A stretch of 36,464 nt of DNA from CAYPPK01 sp964412615 (GTDB lineage Bacteria > Patescibacteriota > Minisyncoccia > Sungbacterales > HO2-52-23), in assembly GCA_964412615.1 (NCBI GenBank), contig CAYPPK010000007.1:1-36464 (forward strand), in the 5' to 3' direction. Position 1 is the first letter of the stretch, and each line of letters starts with the position of its first letter. A program made the position numbers and the translations under genes. Positions 24,049-31,825 of this stretch are shown here, piece after piece. The notes beneath the pieces are model-generated. The model did no database searches, had not been told where the DNA came from, and saw only the letters and a list, made by a program, of their open reading frames with translations.

Positions 24049-25389
24049 CTATTTTAAATACTCTACTAGTTCTTTTTTAGAAACCGCTTTTTGCTCTCTG
24101 GTTATCATATTGCGCACGGCAATAACTCCTTTGTTTCTCTCTTCTTCGCCGTAAATAACCAAATACGGTATTTCTTTTTTCACGGCGTAAGCCAGTTGCG
24201 CCTGAAACGAACGATCATCTCCCAAGTAAATGGAAGTATTTATATTGGCTTCCCGCAGCAGCTTGGCAAAAGTTAAATACTCGGTTTTTAATTTGGGCGA
24301 AAGATTTAAAATAAGCGCCCGAGTGGCTGTTGGTTTTTTCTTTAAAATTCCCAGTTTTTCCAAAGCGGCAAAAAAACGGTCTACTCCCAAAGACGCTCCC
24401 ACGGCCGAAATTTTTTGTCCGGTGAAAGCCGTCGCCAAATTATCATAGCGCCCTCCTTGGAACATGCCCCCGATTTCGGGCAAATCATTAAGGTAAGTTT
24501 CAAATACCGGGCCGGTGTAATAACCAAGACCCCTCACGGTGTAAAAATTAAACTGCCAATTTATTTCATCTATGCCCAAAGCAGTGAGATTTTCGGCAAT
24601 TTCCTCCAGCTCTCCCAGGCCTTCTTCGGCCACGGCAATATTTTTAAAAAGTCCGCGGGCATTTTTGATTTTAATTTTGTTGTTTCCGACTAAGGCAAGA
24701 AATTGTTTTATTTTGGCGGATGCTTTTTTGCCGACCAGTTTTTGCAGTTCAATTTCAACGGCTTCGCGCCCGATTTTGTCGGTCTTATCTATGGTTCGGA
24801 GCACCGAAAATAATTTATTTTCCGAAAAACCGGCAAATTGAGGCAAGCCGTTCAATATTTTTCTATTGCTGATGTTTATAATAAAGCGGTTTATGTTTAA
24901 TTCTTTAAAAGTTTGGTAAATGACCGCGATTACTTCACTATCAGCTTCCATGGAAGAAGTGCCCACAATGTCTATATCGGCCTGCATGAATTCACGATAT
25001 CGGCCGGCTTGGGGAGATTCTCCCCGCCAAACGTTGCCGATTTGATAGCGTTTAAAGGGTTTTGGTATTTCCGGATTGGCGGCTAAAAATCTGGCCAAAG
25101 GGACAGTGAGGTCAAAACGCAAAGAAGCATCAGTCCACTGGGAAGATTTTTCCCGTGATCCTTTGATGTTAAAAATAATTTTTCCGGATTCTTTTTCTCC
25201 TCCCGTCAAAACTTCAGTTCTTTCCACGGCCGGAGTTTCCATGGGATCAAAGCCAAAATCCTCAAAGACCTTGCGGACTTTTTCCAGCAATTTCAACCGG
25301 GCGATTGCTTCCCCTGGCCCGTAGTCTCTAAACCCTGCCGGAAGTTCGGGTTTGATTCGGTTCTGCAATTTTTTTTCTGCTTTGGACAT
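24049..25389 (-). CDS. hisS: Histidyl-tRNA synthetase
   Basis: A 446-residue class II synthetase. Motif 2 (YQIGNVWRGESPQAGRYREF), LRFDLTVPLARFLA, the histidine-specific RGLGYYTGPVFE, and GGRYDNL with GVGASLG-like motif 3 (AVGASLGVDRFF) are clear, followed by the C-terminal anticodon-binding domain. It converges on tRNA-Arg(TCT), three bases away. It is divergent from tRNA-His, its own substrate. Confidence 0.96.
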   Translation of the reverse strand: MSKAEKKLQNRIKPELPAGFRDYGPGEAIARLKLLEKVRKVFEDFGFDPMETPAVERTEVLTGGEKESGKIIFNIKGSREKSSQWTDASLRFDLTVPLARFLAANPEIPKPFKRYQIGNVWRGESPQAGRYREFMQADIDIVGTSSMEADSEVIAVIYQTFKELNINRFIINISNRKILNGLPQFAGFSENKLFSVLRTIDKTDKIGREAVEIELQKLVGKKASAKIKQFLALVGNNKIKIKNARGLFKNIAVAEEGLGELEEIAENLTALGIDEINWQFNFYTVRGLGYYTGPVFETYLNDLPEIGGMFQGGRYDNLATAFTGQKISAVGASLGVDRFFAALEKLGILKKKPTATRALILNLSPKLKTEYLTFAKLLREANINTSIYLGDDRSFQAQLAYAVKKEIPYLVIYGEEERNKGVIAVRNMITREQKAVSKKELVEYLK

Positions 25390-25412
25390 AGGACAATAGT
25401 AACAGAAACAGG

Positions 25413-25441
25413 TTGATTTTTCAAAATTTTTAAGGTATTAT
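25413..25441 (+). promoter_or_regulatory. Promoter of tRNA-His
   Basis: TTGATT (25413-25418), 17 bases, TATTAT (25436-25441), 12 bases before the tRNA. Confidence 0.6.
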
Positions 25442-25453
25442 ATTTAGGAACAT

Positions 25454-25528
25454 GGGAACTATGGTGTAGAGGTAACACAGCAGGTTGTGGACCTGTTATC
25501 GAGGGTTCGATTCCCTCTAGTTCCCCCA
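25454..25528 (+). tRNA. tRNA-His(GTG)
   Basis: Has the histidine-specific extra G at position -1 (25454) facing C73. Acceptor GGAACTA/TAGTTCC, anticodon loop TTGTGGA, T-arm GAGGGTTCGATTCCCTC, CCA encoded. Confidence 0.94.
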
Positions 25529-25597
25529 TCTAATTTTTTGTTTTCCGTGTGGATAATTGTGCTTTTAAAATAAGTTTGAGAAAGTTAAGATGAGCTT

Positions 25598-25978
25598 ATG
25601 GATGGACAAAAGAAAAAGATCCTTTTGGTGGAAGACGATGTTTTTATGGTTGAATTGCTGGCTAAAGATTTGGAGCGGGCCGGATTTGAAGTTATAACTG
25701 CTACCACCGGTTCGGAGGGCATAAAAAAATTTGAGGAAAACAAGCCAAATCTTATTCTTTTGGATATTTTGCTGCCGGATCAAAACGGCTTTGATGTTTT
25801 GCGCCGCTTGCGCCGAGACCCGGAAGGCCGAGCCACCAAAGTCATGATTTTATCTAACATCGCGGAAGGATCAGACAAGGAAGAAGCCAAACAACTGGGC
25901 GTAATAGAATATTTAGTCAAAGCAAACTATACTCTCCCGGAAATAGTCAAACACATCCAAGGAGTAGTGCAGAAATAA
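25598..25978 (+). CDS. Single-domain response regulator (CheY-like)
   Basis: A 126-residue receiver domain with nothing attached. The acidic pair D13/D14, phospho-acceptor D56 (LILLDILLP), S86 and K108 (YLVKAN) are all present. It would be phosphorylated by a histidine kinase not encoded here and act by protein contact. In CPR such regulators may serve pilus twitching, but nothing here proves that. It lies 69 bases after tRNA-His and is closed by the terminator at 25977. Confidence 0.92.
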   Translation: MDGQKKKILLVEDDVFMVELLAKDLERAGFEVITATTGSEGIKKFEENKPNLILLDILLPDQNGFDVLRRLRRDPEGRATKVMILSNIAEGSDKEEAKQLGVIEYLVKANYTLPEIVKHIQGVVQK

Positions 25979-26006
25979 AAACATCCGCTAGCTAGCGGAT
26001 GTTTTT
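25977..26006. terminator. Bidirectional terminator
   Basis: Perfect palindrome CATCCGCTAGCTAGCGGATG flanked by five As and five Ts, between the converging response regulator and htrA genes. Confidence 0.87.
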
Positions 26007-26012
26007 ATTTCT

Positions 26013-27071
26013 CTAAACTATCATTCGTTCTTCAGCGTCCAGGGTAAGGGTATGTTCTTTGCCTTTGCGTAAGATTTTTACCGGCACTTTCTGTCCGATG
26101 GAGATTTTTTCTAAAATATCTTCAATGCCAACTTTTTCATTAATGGGCGTATTGTTTATTTCCAAAATTACATCGGTTTCGTGAATACCAGCTTTGGCCG
26201 CAGCCGAACCTGGCAATACTGCCGGCCGCCCCGGGATTCCTTCGCGCAACACAAATGCTCCATGTTCGGAAGTAACTTGAAAACGCTTGCGAACCATTGG
26301 GTTTAGCAAAACATAGCGCACTCCCAAAAATGGCCGGCGGATTCTACCGTATTTTTTAAGTTCTTCCAAATCCCGTTTAGCTTTATTTATAGGAATGGCA
26401 AAACCAATATTTTGCGCTCCAAAAACAACAGCGGCGTTTATGCCAACCACCTCGCCGTGAAGATTTACCAAGGGGCCGCCGGAATTGCCGGGATTTATAG
26501 CAGCATCGGTTTGGATAAGCCCCCGCAGACGTTCTGAATGTCCTTCCATATCGGTTATGGCGGTTATAAACCGCGAAAGGCCGGAGACAATTCCCGCCGA
26601 AACCGTATTTTGAAATTCTCCCAAGGCCGTGCCTACGGCGAGCACCGTTTGTCCCAACTGAATATTATCAGAATTTCCCGGGGTTAAAATACCCAGCCCC
26701 TCGGCATCAATTTTTAGAACCGCAACATCGTTCAGGGGATCCATAGCGAGCACCCTGGCAGGATAAGTATCTTCCGAAGCAGTTGTTACTTGGTACTCCG
26801 CACCCGGCTCTCTCACTACATGTTTGTTGGTGAGGATAAGGCCGGAAGCGTCAACTATAAATCCGGTTCCGCCCCCTATCCGAATCTTTCCTCCTTTGGT
26901 GTGCGGAAGTTCTTCTTCTGGAACCGGCGGGTCAATATGGTCTCCGTGCGGAACCATGAGTTCGTGCGGACGTTCCCGCAAGATATCTTGATATTCGCGG
27001 CCTACAATAATGCTTACCACGGCAGGCATTACTTTTTTTACCACCGATACAATTTGTTCTTCGTATTGCAT
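26013..27071 (-). CDS. HtrA/DegP-like serine protease without a membrane anchor
   Basis: A 352-residue trypsin-like protease plus one PDZ domain (from about residue 250; IHETDVILEINNTPIN). The catalytic triad is visible as H84 (TNKHVV), D115 (LNDVAVLK) and S197 (GNSGGP). HtrA proteins normally have a signal peptide or transmembrane helix. Here the protein starts directly with MQYEEQIVSVVKKVMPAVVSI, the protease domain, so it would stay in the cytoplasm unless the start is wrong. No hydrophobic N-terminal extension is seen upstream. Confidence 0.92.
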   Translation of the reverse strand: MQYEEQIVSVVKKVMPAVVSIIVGREYQDILRERPHELMVPHGDHIDPPVPEEELPHTKGGKIRIGGGTGFIVDASGLILTNKHVVREPGAEYQVTTASEDTYPARVLAMDPLNDVAVLKIDAEGLGILTPGNSDNIQLGQTVLAVGTALGEFQNTVSAGIVSGLSRFITAITDMEGHSERLRGLIQTDAAINPGNSGGPLVNLHGEVVGINAAVVFGAQNIGFAIPINKAKRDLEELKKYGRIRRPFLGVRYVLLNPMVRKRFQVTSEHGAFVLREGIPGRPAVLPGSAAAKAGIHETDVILEINNTPINEKVGIEDILEKISIGQKVPVKILRKGKEHTLTLDAEERMIV

Positions 27072-27099
27072 ATTACTAAATATAACGCATATATATTAG

Positions 27100-27128
27100 A
27101 TGACAAGTGATTAAAATTAAGATATAAT
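27100..27128 (+). promoter_or_regulatory. Strong promoter giving a leaderless mRNA
   Basis: ATGACA (27100-27105), 17 bases, TATAAT (27123-27128). The ATG at 27135 lies where transcription should begin. Confidence 0.7.
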
Positions 27129-27134
27129 AGGGCT

Positions 27135-27848
27135 ATGTTGCGAAAGCCCGATTTGCACAAGAGGGCTGTTGCTTTGCGGCAGCAGGGCTCTTCTTACAGT
27201 GAAATCATTAAGAGTATCAATGTAAGTCAAAGTACCATTTCTAGGTGGTGCTATGATATTGCACTTACCCAAGAACAGAAAGACCGGCTTCTTAAGAAGA
27301 AGCGCGATACACCCTTGATCAGCAATTTGCAAGCGCTTGCGGCAGAGAGTAGGGCTGATGCAGAAAAGTGGGCCAAGGAGCAAGTGGAGAATCTTAAAAA
27401 GTTTTTTGATGGAGAAAAGTTGTTGCCGATTATGGGAGCAGTTCTTTATTGGGCTGAAGGAGCTAAAATAACAGGATATAAAAGCTTCGAATTTACCAAT
27501 ACAGACCCGACAATGATTAGAATAATGTTGAGATTTCTTCGTGAAGTGATTTTTGTTCCTGAACGAAAGTTATTAACCTTAGTTCGTATTGGCAGAGGAG
27601 GTGATGTGGAGAAAGCGGAAAAATTTTGGTCAGGGGTTACAAAACTTTCCCCACAAAACTTCAGGAAACCGGAACTCTTAACTTTAACTCCAAGCAGCAG
27701 AAGCTTAATTAAATATCCTCACGGGATGTGTAGAATATTTATACACGATGTACATCTTGCAAGAAAGGTTTCCTCGCTGATAAAAATAATCTTAGAAGAA
27801 TTTTATAAGGACGCCGAAGATTTTGTCCCCGTAGCTCAACTGGACTAG
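27135..27848 (+). CDS. HTH plus LAGLIDADG-like protein running into tRNA-Arg(CCT)
   Basis: A 237-residue protein. A helix-turn-helix spans residues about 19-39 (SSYSEIIKSINVSQSTISRW), then a charged linker, then LLPIMGAVLYWAEGAKIT (about 97-113), which resembles a LAGLIDADG helix followed by the fold's beta strands. Proteins of this kind look like relatives of free-standing homing endonucleases, but the acidic catalytic residue is only a Glu in WAEG. The last codons (FVPVAQLD and TAG) are the first 24 bases of the following tRNA. Role inferred: mobile nuclease or tRNA-linked regulator. Confidence 0.7.
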   Translation: MLRKPDLHKRAVALRQQGSSYSEIIKSINVSQSTISRWCYDIALTQEQKDRLLKKKRDTPLISNLQALAAESRADAEKWAKEQVENLKKFFDGEKLLPIMGAVLYWAEGAKITGYKSFEFTNTDPTMIRIMLRFLREVIFVPERKLLTLVRIGRGGDVEKAEKFWSGVTKLSPQNFRKPELLTLTPSSRSLIKYPHGMCRIFIHDVHLARKVSSLIKIILEEFYKDAEDFVPVAQLD

Positions 27849-27899
27849 AGCGGTTCCGTCCTAAGGAACAGGTTAGAGGTTCAACTCCTCTCGGGGACG
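27825..27899 (+). tRNA. tRNA-Arg(CCT)
   Basis: Acceptor GTCCCCG/CGGGGAC, D-arm GCTCAACTGGACTAGAGC, anticodon stem GTTCC/GGAAC with loop GTCCTAA, T-arm AGAGGTTCAACTCCTCT. CCA is not encoded. Its first 24 bases are also the 3' end of the preceding ORF. Confidence 0.94.
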
Positions 27900-27906
27900 T
27901 TTAATT

Positions 27907-27960
27907 ATGAAAATTAAACCTGGAATTTACCCCACACTTAACTTCGGCCAGAATTTGTAA
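27907..27960 (+). pseudogene. Severed original start of the DUF1653 gene
   Basis: ATG AAA ATT AAA CCT GGA ATT TAC, then element sequence to a TAA: MKIKPGIY followed by nine element-coded residues. Joining 27929 to 28057 (removing the element and one TTTA) gives MKIKPGIYRHFKG, a normal DUF1653 N-terminus. Confidence 0.75.
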
Positions 27961-28052
27961 TGGGTCTATCGTCCAATCTTGATGAGATAAAGTTTATAAC
28001 TTAAATCATATGCGAGATGATAAAAATAATAATGCCGAAGTTAAGTGTGGGG
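27930..28052. mobile_element. Palindromic mobile element, copy B (123 bp)
   Basis: Inverted arms CCCCACACTTAACTTCGGC (27930-27948) and its exact complement (28034-28052), flanked by direct repeats TTTA (27926-27929 and 28053-28056). It interrupts the eighth codon of a DUF1653 gene and carries the ATG now used by that gene. The 85-base core has no coding potential of its own. Confidence 0.8.
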
Positions 28053-28243
28053 TTTATCGCCATTTCAAAGGAAATGAATATGAAGTTATTGGCATTGCCG
28101 ATCATTCCGAAACCGGAGAGGAACTGGTGGTTTATCGGAGCTTAGGGGATAAGCATAACCTTTGGGTGCGCCCCAAAACAATGTTTCTTGAAAAGGTCAA
28201 TAAAAACGGTTACCATGGGCCCAGATTCAAGTTTATAAAATAA
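28010..28243 (+). CDS. DUF1653 protein with N-terminus supplied by a mobile element
   Basis: A 77-residue protein: 14 residues from the element (MRDDKNNNAEVKCG) and V, then the DUF1653 domain YRHFKGNEYEVIGIADHSETGEELVVYR and LWVRPKTMFLEKV. DUF1653 proteins are small beta-barrel-like proteins of unknown function found in many bacteria. The conserved domain itself is intact. It is followed by the DUF5652 gene nine bases later. Confidence 0.88.
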   Translation: MRDDKNNNAEVKCGVYRHFKGNEYEVIGIADHSETGEELVVYRSLGDKHNLWVRPKTMFLEKVNKNGYHGPRFKFIK

Positions 28244-28252
28244 TTTTTAAGT

Positions 28253-28501
28253 ATGATGCAATTTCAAAATTATTTTAATCAGTGGGTGATGCCTTGGGGA
28301 GGATTTTTCCCGGCGTTTTTCGGGGGGTTATTTTTCTTAGTTATAATTTGGTCTTTGGTTTGGAAAGGCATGGCCTTATGGCAGGCGGCGCGCCGGGGAG
28401 AGAAAGTTTGGTTTGTGGTGTTTTTGGTGGTAAACACGCTTGGAATCCTGGAGATTTTGTATATTTACGTATTTAGCAAACGGGCGAAACCGGTACAATA
28501 G
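28253..28501 (+). CDS. DUF5652 membrane protein
   Basis: An 82-residue protein with two transmembrane helices. The motif WKGMALWQAARRGEKVWFVVFLVVNTLGILEILYI is characteristic of DUF5652, a small membrane family abundant in CPR bacteria and some archaea. Function unknown. It is the second gene after DUF1653 and is probably cotranscribed. Confidence 0.82.
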   Translation: MMQFQNYFNQWVMPWGGFFPAFFGGLFFLVIIWSLVWKGMALWQAARRGEKVWFVVFLVVNTLGILEILYIYVFSKRAKPVQ

Positions 28502-28508
28502 TTTTAGG

Positions 28509-28570
28509 GGGCCTATATCTTCGGATATATGCCCGTCGCTCGGAGAAAAAGCATGCGAGCATGCTTTTTA
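28509..28570. repeat. Two hairpins between the DUF5652 gene and tRNA-Ala
   Basis: GGGC-(C)-TATATC, loop TTCG, GATATA-(T)-GCCC at 28509-28534. AAAAAGCATGC-GA-GCATGCTTTTT follows at 28547-28570. The first begins with GGGCCTATA, the same nine bases as the 5' end of tRNA-Ala at 28581. Confidence 0.65.
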
Positions 28571-28580
28571 CTTCTCACTA

Positions 28581-28651
28581 GGGCCTATAGTAAAATGGTA
28601 TTACGCGACCATGGCATGGTTGAGGTCGGAGTTCGATCCTCCGTAGGTCCA
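28581..28651 (+). tRNA. tRNA-Ala(GGC)
   Basis: Acceptor GGGCCTA/TAGGTCC (one G-T pair), anticodon stem CGACC/GGTTG with loop ATGGCAT, T-arm CGGAGTTCGATCCTCCG. CCA is not encoded. The D-arm is A-rich (AGTAAAATGGTATTAC). Confidence 0.9.
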
Positions 28652-28664
28652 TTTCTAATTTTCG

Positions 28665-28832
28665 ATGGTAAAAATAGAACAAAAAGAAAATAAAAAATTT
28701 TACGTCTGCGAAAAGTGCGGTTTTCACTACGCGGATAAAGAATGGGCGGAAAAATGCGAGGCCTGGTGCAAGGAGCATCAGAGCTGTAATTTAGAAATTA
28801 TTCAATACGCGGAGGAGAGTAAACATGAGTGA
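28665..28832 (+). CDS. Small zinc-finger-like protein, 55 residues
   Basis: The sequence includes FYVCEKCGFHYADKEWAEKC and then EAWCKEHQSCN. A CxxC pair and further Cys/His residues suggest one zinc site. Short proteins with ExGFxYxxKEWAxKCExWCxxHxSCN are common in archaea and CPR; their role is unknown. It begins 13 bases after tRNA-Ala and overlaps the next Nudix gene by eight bases. Confidence 0.7.
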   Translation: MVKIEQKENKKFYVCEKCGFHYADKEWAEKCEAWCKEHQSCNLEIIQYAEESKHE

Positions 28833-29280
28833 TTTTAAGCCCGGAATAGATTATGTCGGGGTAACAACGGCTTTCCTTTGTCATGGCGGGAATGGCAAAT
28901 TTTTGATGCTAAGGCGAGGCAAAAATTGCCGGGATGAACAGGGAACCTGGGAATTTGGCGGGGGCAGATTAGAATTTGGCAAAACTTTGGAAGAAAACGT
29001 TCTGCAAGAAGTTGAGGAAGAATATGGCTGTCACGGGCAAATAGAGGAGCAGCTTCCGGCAATATCTTTGTTGCGTTGGCATGAAAACGTAAAAACTCAC
29101 TGGGCTACCATTCCTTTTGTGATCAAAGTAAATCCCCAGGAAGTAAAAATGAATGAACCACATAAATTTGACGAAATGGGATGGTATGGACTTGATGAGC
29201 TGCCCCAACCGCTTCACTCTGGAGTAAGTATATATTTAGATAAAGTTAGGGATTATTTAAAGAAATACGAAATTAGTTGA
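28825..29280 (+). CDS. Nudix hydrolase with a degenerate box
   Basis: A 151-residue Nudix-fold protein (FLMLRRGKNCRDEQGTWEFGG; later FDEMGWYGLDELP). In the Nudix box the first Glu is Lys (GRLEFGK) and the Arg of RE is Gln (LQEVEEEYG), while the metal-binding ExxEE Glu residues remain. Such variants are seen in dATP/MutT-like and IPP-isomerase-like relatives, so it may still be active. Overlaps with both neighbours (ATG inside the zinc protein, stop TGATG with the next gene) indicate one operon. Confidence 0.85.
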   Translation: MSDFKPGIDYVGVTTAFLCHGGNGKFLMLRRGKNCRDEQGTWEFGGGRLEFGKTLEENVLQEVEEEYGCHGQIEEQLPAISLLRWHENVKTHWATIPFVIKVNPQEVKMNEPHKFDEMGWYGLDELPQPLHSGVSIYLDKVRDYLKKYEIS

Positions 29281-29810
29281 TGAAAATAACTATCGGCTCA
29301 AAAAATCAAGTAAAAGTAGAAGCGCTTAAAGAACTTTTAAGCGTCTATGAAATGTTTAAAGACGTAGAAGTGATATCAGTAGAAGTGCCTTCCAATGTTG
29401 ATGAACAGCCAAAATCAACCGAAGAAACTATACGCGGGGCGATGAACCGCGCCAAAAACGCTTTTCAAGAAAATTATAGTTTTGGAATTGAGTCCGGCAT
29501 CACCAAAGTTCCTTATACCAAAACCGGATGGATGGACTTTACGGCTTGTGCCATCTACGACGGTCAGGAATTTCATATTGGACTATCTTCCGCATTTGAG
29601 TATCCAAAAGAGATTACCCGCATGGCTGTTGAAGAAGGAGCTACTATTTCTGATGCTGCATATAAAATTGGTATTACTAAAAATCCCAAAATTGGCGTTA
29701 AAGAAGGGGTGATTGGAATTCTTACCAAAGGACGTCATCCTCGCAAAGAATACACCAAGGAAGCTATTCGCATGGCGCTTATCCACCTGGAAAATGAGCA
29801 TCTCTATTAA
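29280..29810 (+). CDS. Inosine/xanthosine triphosphatase-like protein (DUF84)
   Basis: A 176-residue protein starting MKITIGSKNQVKVEALKELL, with VPSNVDEQPKSTEETIRGAMNRAKNA, FGIESGI and GVIGILTKGRHPRKEYTKEAIRMAL. These are DUF84/YjjX motifs. Such enzymes remove non-canonical ITP and XTP from the nucleotide pool, which fits the neighbouring Nudix gene. The ATG at 29280 overlaps the Nudix stop by one base. Confidence 0.9.
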   Translation: MKITIGSKNQVKVEALKELLSVYEMFKDVEVISVEVPSNVDEQPKSTEETIRGAMNRAKNAFQENYSFGIESGITKVPYTKTGWMDFTACAIYDGQEFHIGLSSAFEYPKEITRMAVEEGATISDAAYKIGITKNPKIGVKEGVIGILTKGRHPRKEYTKEAIRMALIHLENEHLY

Positions 29811-29842
29811 CTAAACCAATTTACAATTGTAAAATGGTTTAG
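29811..29842. repeat. Palindrome with CTAAACCA arms
   Basis: CTAAACCA-A-TTTACAATTGTAAA-A-TGGTTTAG: perfect except for one A-A opposition, directly after the DUF84 stop. Possible terminator or end-stabilising hairpin. Confidence 0.7.
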
Positions 29843-29853
29843 TGAACTTTTTG

Positions 29854-29895
29854 CTAAAACATTCCAACATTCTATAGAATGTTGGAATGTTTTAG
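29854..29895. repeat. 42-base perfect palindrome
   Basis: CTAAAACATTCCAACATTCTA followed by its exact complement, with no spacer, between converging genes. Both ends carry A/T runs, so it may also act as a bidirectional terminator. Confidence 0.8.
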
Positions 29896-29920
29896 ACACG
29901 GACAGTCGCCTGTTGTGTTT

Positions 29921-31666
29921 TTATCGTGCAACAAAGATATTTATAAACCGTTCCGCAAGTGTCGCGCCGCTCGCTTTGGCTTTGGCAATGAAGTTTAATG
30001 CATAGGGTCCTCCTCCTTTCCAGGTCCAACCGCTTAAGTCAACTGAAACTTCTTTGTGCGGATATCCCTCAAAGTTATCAAACATCGTATTTAATCGGTC
30101 CTTGTCAACTTGCCAGAACATATCATAATCACTGATTGGTTTATCTCGGAGCATGACTTTAAAGGGTTGTGCTCCAGAAACTCTAACCCCGTCAGTCGGC
30201 CACCATACATCAATTGTTCCAGCACCCGGCGGGGGCGGCGTAGTTCCTCCCCCGGACGGAGGAGGGGCACCAGAGCCAACGATAATTTTTACTGCCTCAT
30301 CATTCCAATGCATCAGGGAAGACCAGCCTGAACTGAAGACGCCTATTTTTACTTTAAATTCTCCGGCTGCGGCAGGAGTCCAGCCGGCAGTATAGCTTCG
30401 GGTTTGACCCGAAGTAAAACTTTGTCCTTCAAAAACCCGCTGAAATGCTTTTGCTCCTCCGCTATCGTAAATTTCAATATCTACAATTACCCCTGAAGCA
30501 GAACCGTTAGTGTTAGTGACCGAGGCGGTAAGAGTAGTGGGTTGTCCTGTTCCGGGCGAAGCAGGGTCAGCCCCAGCAGAAGAGGAGAAAAAGGCGCCGT
30601 CCGCCGCCGGCGGAGCAGGCGAGGGACCGGGAGAAGTGCCAAACCAACGGCCCATAACCTGCTCGGCTAGTTTATTTTGGGGAGTGTAGTCCGTATTACC
30701 TGGCCCTCCGGCGGCTGGGTTAACATCCCAGTTCCAAAGCGACACTCCCTGCAGGTACGGAAAATCATTCCAATAGGAAAACAAGGCCTCGTAGGAATTG
30801 GCCTGTTCGGTTTCGTCCGCCGGTCCTCCCAAACCAAAATCCCACGGCCTGGAGTGGGATCCGGGAACACTTTTATACCCCAGCTCCGTAAAAATTACCG
30901 GTTTGCCTATTCGGTCGGAAAGCGGCTTTACGTGTTCAAAATTCCATTTGTTCCAGGCATTTTTCAAATCAGCAACCGCATTGCTGCCGGTTTCTAAATT
31001 AAAGTAAGCAGCGATGCCGATAAAATCCAAATCACCCCAAAATTCAATATGATTTTTTTCATCGGTAAATCCGGAAGGGCCCCAGTTGGAACTGTAAGTT
31101 AAAGGACCGGAATAAATGCCTTTGACATTTCCAATCATAGTCCGCCAATTGGCGGTATTGGTTGAATTGGAAGTGGAAGTAGTCATGTTGATAAGTTCCG
31201 TTCCGATCACATATCTTTCCACTCCATTGTCGCGGGCCATACGGGCATAGTGATTTAAAACATCGCCGTAAGCCCTAAACCATCCGGCGCGATCGCCCGG
31301 ATTTATTTCCGCACGCCAAACTCCCTCATAGGTATCCAAATGAATTGCCAAAGAAACTTTCAGGCCTAAAGAATGGGCAAACCTGATTGCTTCCACCAGA
31401 GATTCATCCGTGGGCGTGTTCCAGCCGCGCTGGATATCAGTGGAAAAACGATTGGATTGCCAATAAGGAACAACCAGAGTAACAAAATTTGCACCGGTGG
31501 CCGCTAAATCGCGCAAGGACTGCTTCAAGTTTTCACTGGAAAAATCCGTGGTGCTGTTCGGCAGGATAGTTGCGCTTTGCTGCCAGCTAGAAACTGCGGC
31601 CCAAGAGTTTGCGGGAGAAAAAAAAGCAGCGGCAAAAATAACAAAGATGAAAATAACTTTTCGCAT
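29921..31666 (-). CDS. Secreted glycoside hydrolase-like protein (GH113/TIM-barrel type) with Ig-like domains
   Basis: A 581-residue exported protein: signal peptide (VIFIFVIFAAAFFSPANSWA, cut near residue 23), then a TIM barrel to about residue 350. The barrel has likely catalytic acids E157 (IGTELIN) and E261 (FTELGYKS), resembling GH113-type beta-mannanases. A linker leads to a CARDB-like beta domain (VTNTNGSASGVIVDIEIYDSGG), a Pro/Gly-rich linker and a last beta domain. It would act at the cell surface on a polysaccharide; the substrate is not known. Convergent with the DUF84 gene. Confidence 0.78.
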   Translation of the reverse strand: MRKVIFIFVIFAAAFFSPANSWAAVSSWQQSATILPNSTTDFSSENLKQSLRDLAATGANFVTLVVPYWQSNRFSTDIQRGWNTPTDESLVEAIRFAHSLGLKVSLAIHLDTYEGVWRAEINPGDRAGWFRAYGDVLNHYARMARDNGVERYVIGTELINMTTSTSNSTNTANWRTMIGNVKGIYSGPLTYSSNWGPSGFTDEKNHIEFWGDLDFIGIAAYFNLETGSNAVADLKNAWNKWNFEHVKPLSDRIGKPVIFTELGYKSVPGSHSRPWDFGLGGPADETEQANSYEALFSYWNDFPYLQGVSLWNWDVNPAAGGPGNTDYTPQNKLAEQVMGRWFGTSPGPSPAPPAADGAFFSSSAGADPASPGTGQPTTLTASVTNTNGSASGVIVDIEIYDSGGAKAFQRVFEGQSFTSGQTRSYTAGWTPAAAGEFKVKIGVFSSGWSSLMHWNDEAVKIIVGSGAPPPSGGGTTPPPPGAGTIDVWWPTDGVRVSGAQPFKVMLRDKPISDYDMFWQVDKDRLNTMFDNFEGYPHKEVSVDLSGWTWKGGGPYALNFIAKAKASGATLAERFINIFVAR

Positions 31667-31707
31667 GCAATAATTATTTGCCCAAGGAATGAATGAAGAG
31701 TGAAGGG

Positions 31708-31736
31708 TTGCTTTTTTAAAAAAGTCATGTTAGTAT
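31708..31736 (+). promoter_or_regulatory. Candidate promoter of the sigma factor operon
   Basis: TTGCTT (31708-31713), 17 bases, TAGTAT (31731-31736). It leaves an 80-base leader before the sigma ATG in which I see no clear structure. Confidence 0.4.
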
Positions 31737-31825
31737 CATGGAACTATTAAGCAGCAACCGGCTGGCAACTGAAACCCTTTCTAATCTAAATTGGTTGTAT
31801 TTTTAAAGTCGGTTCTTCTTTATTT

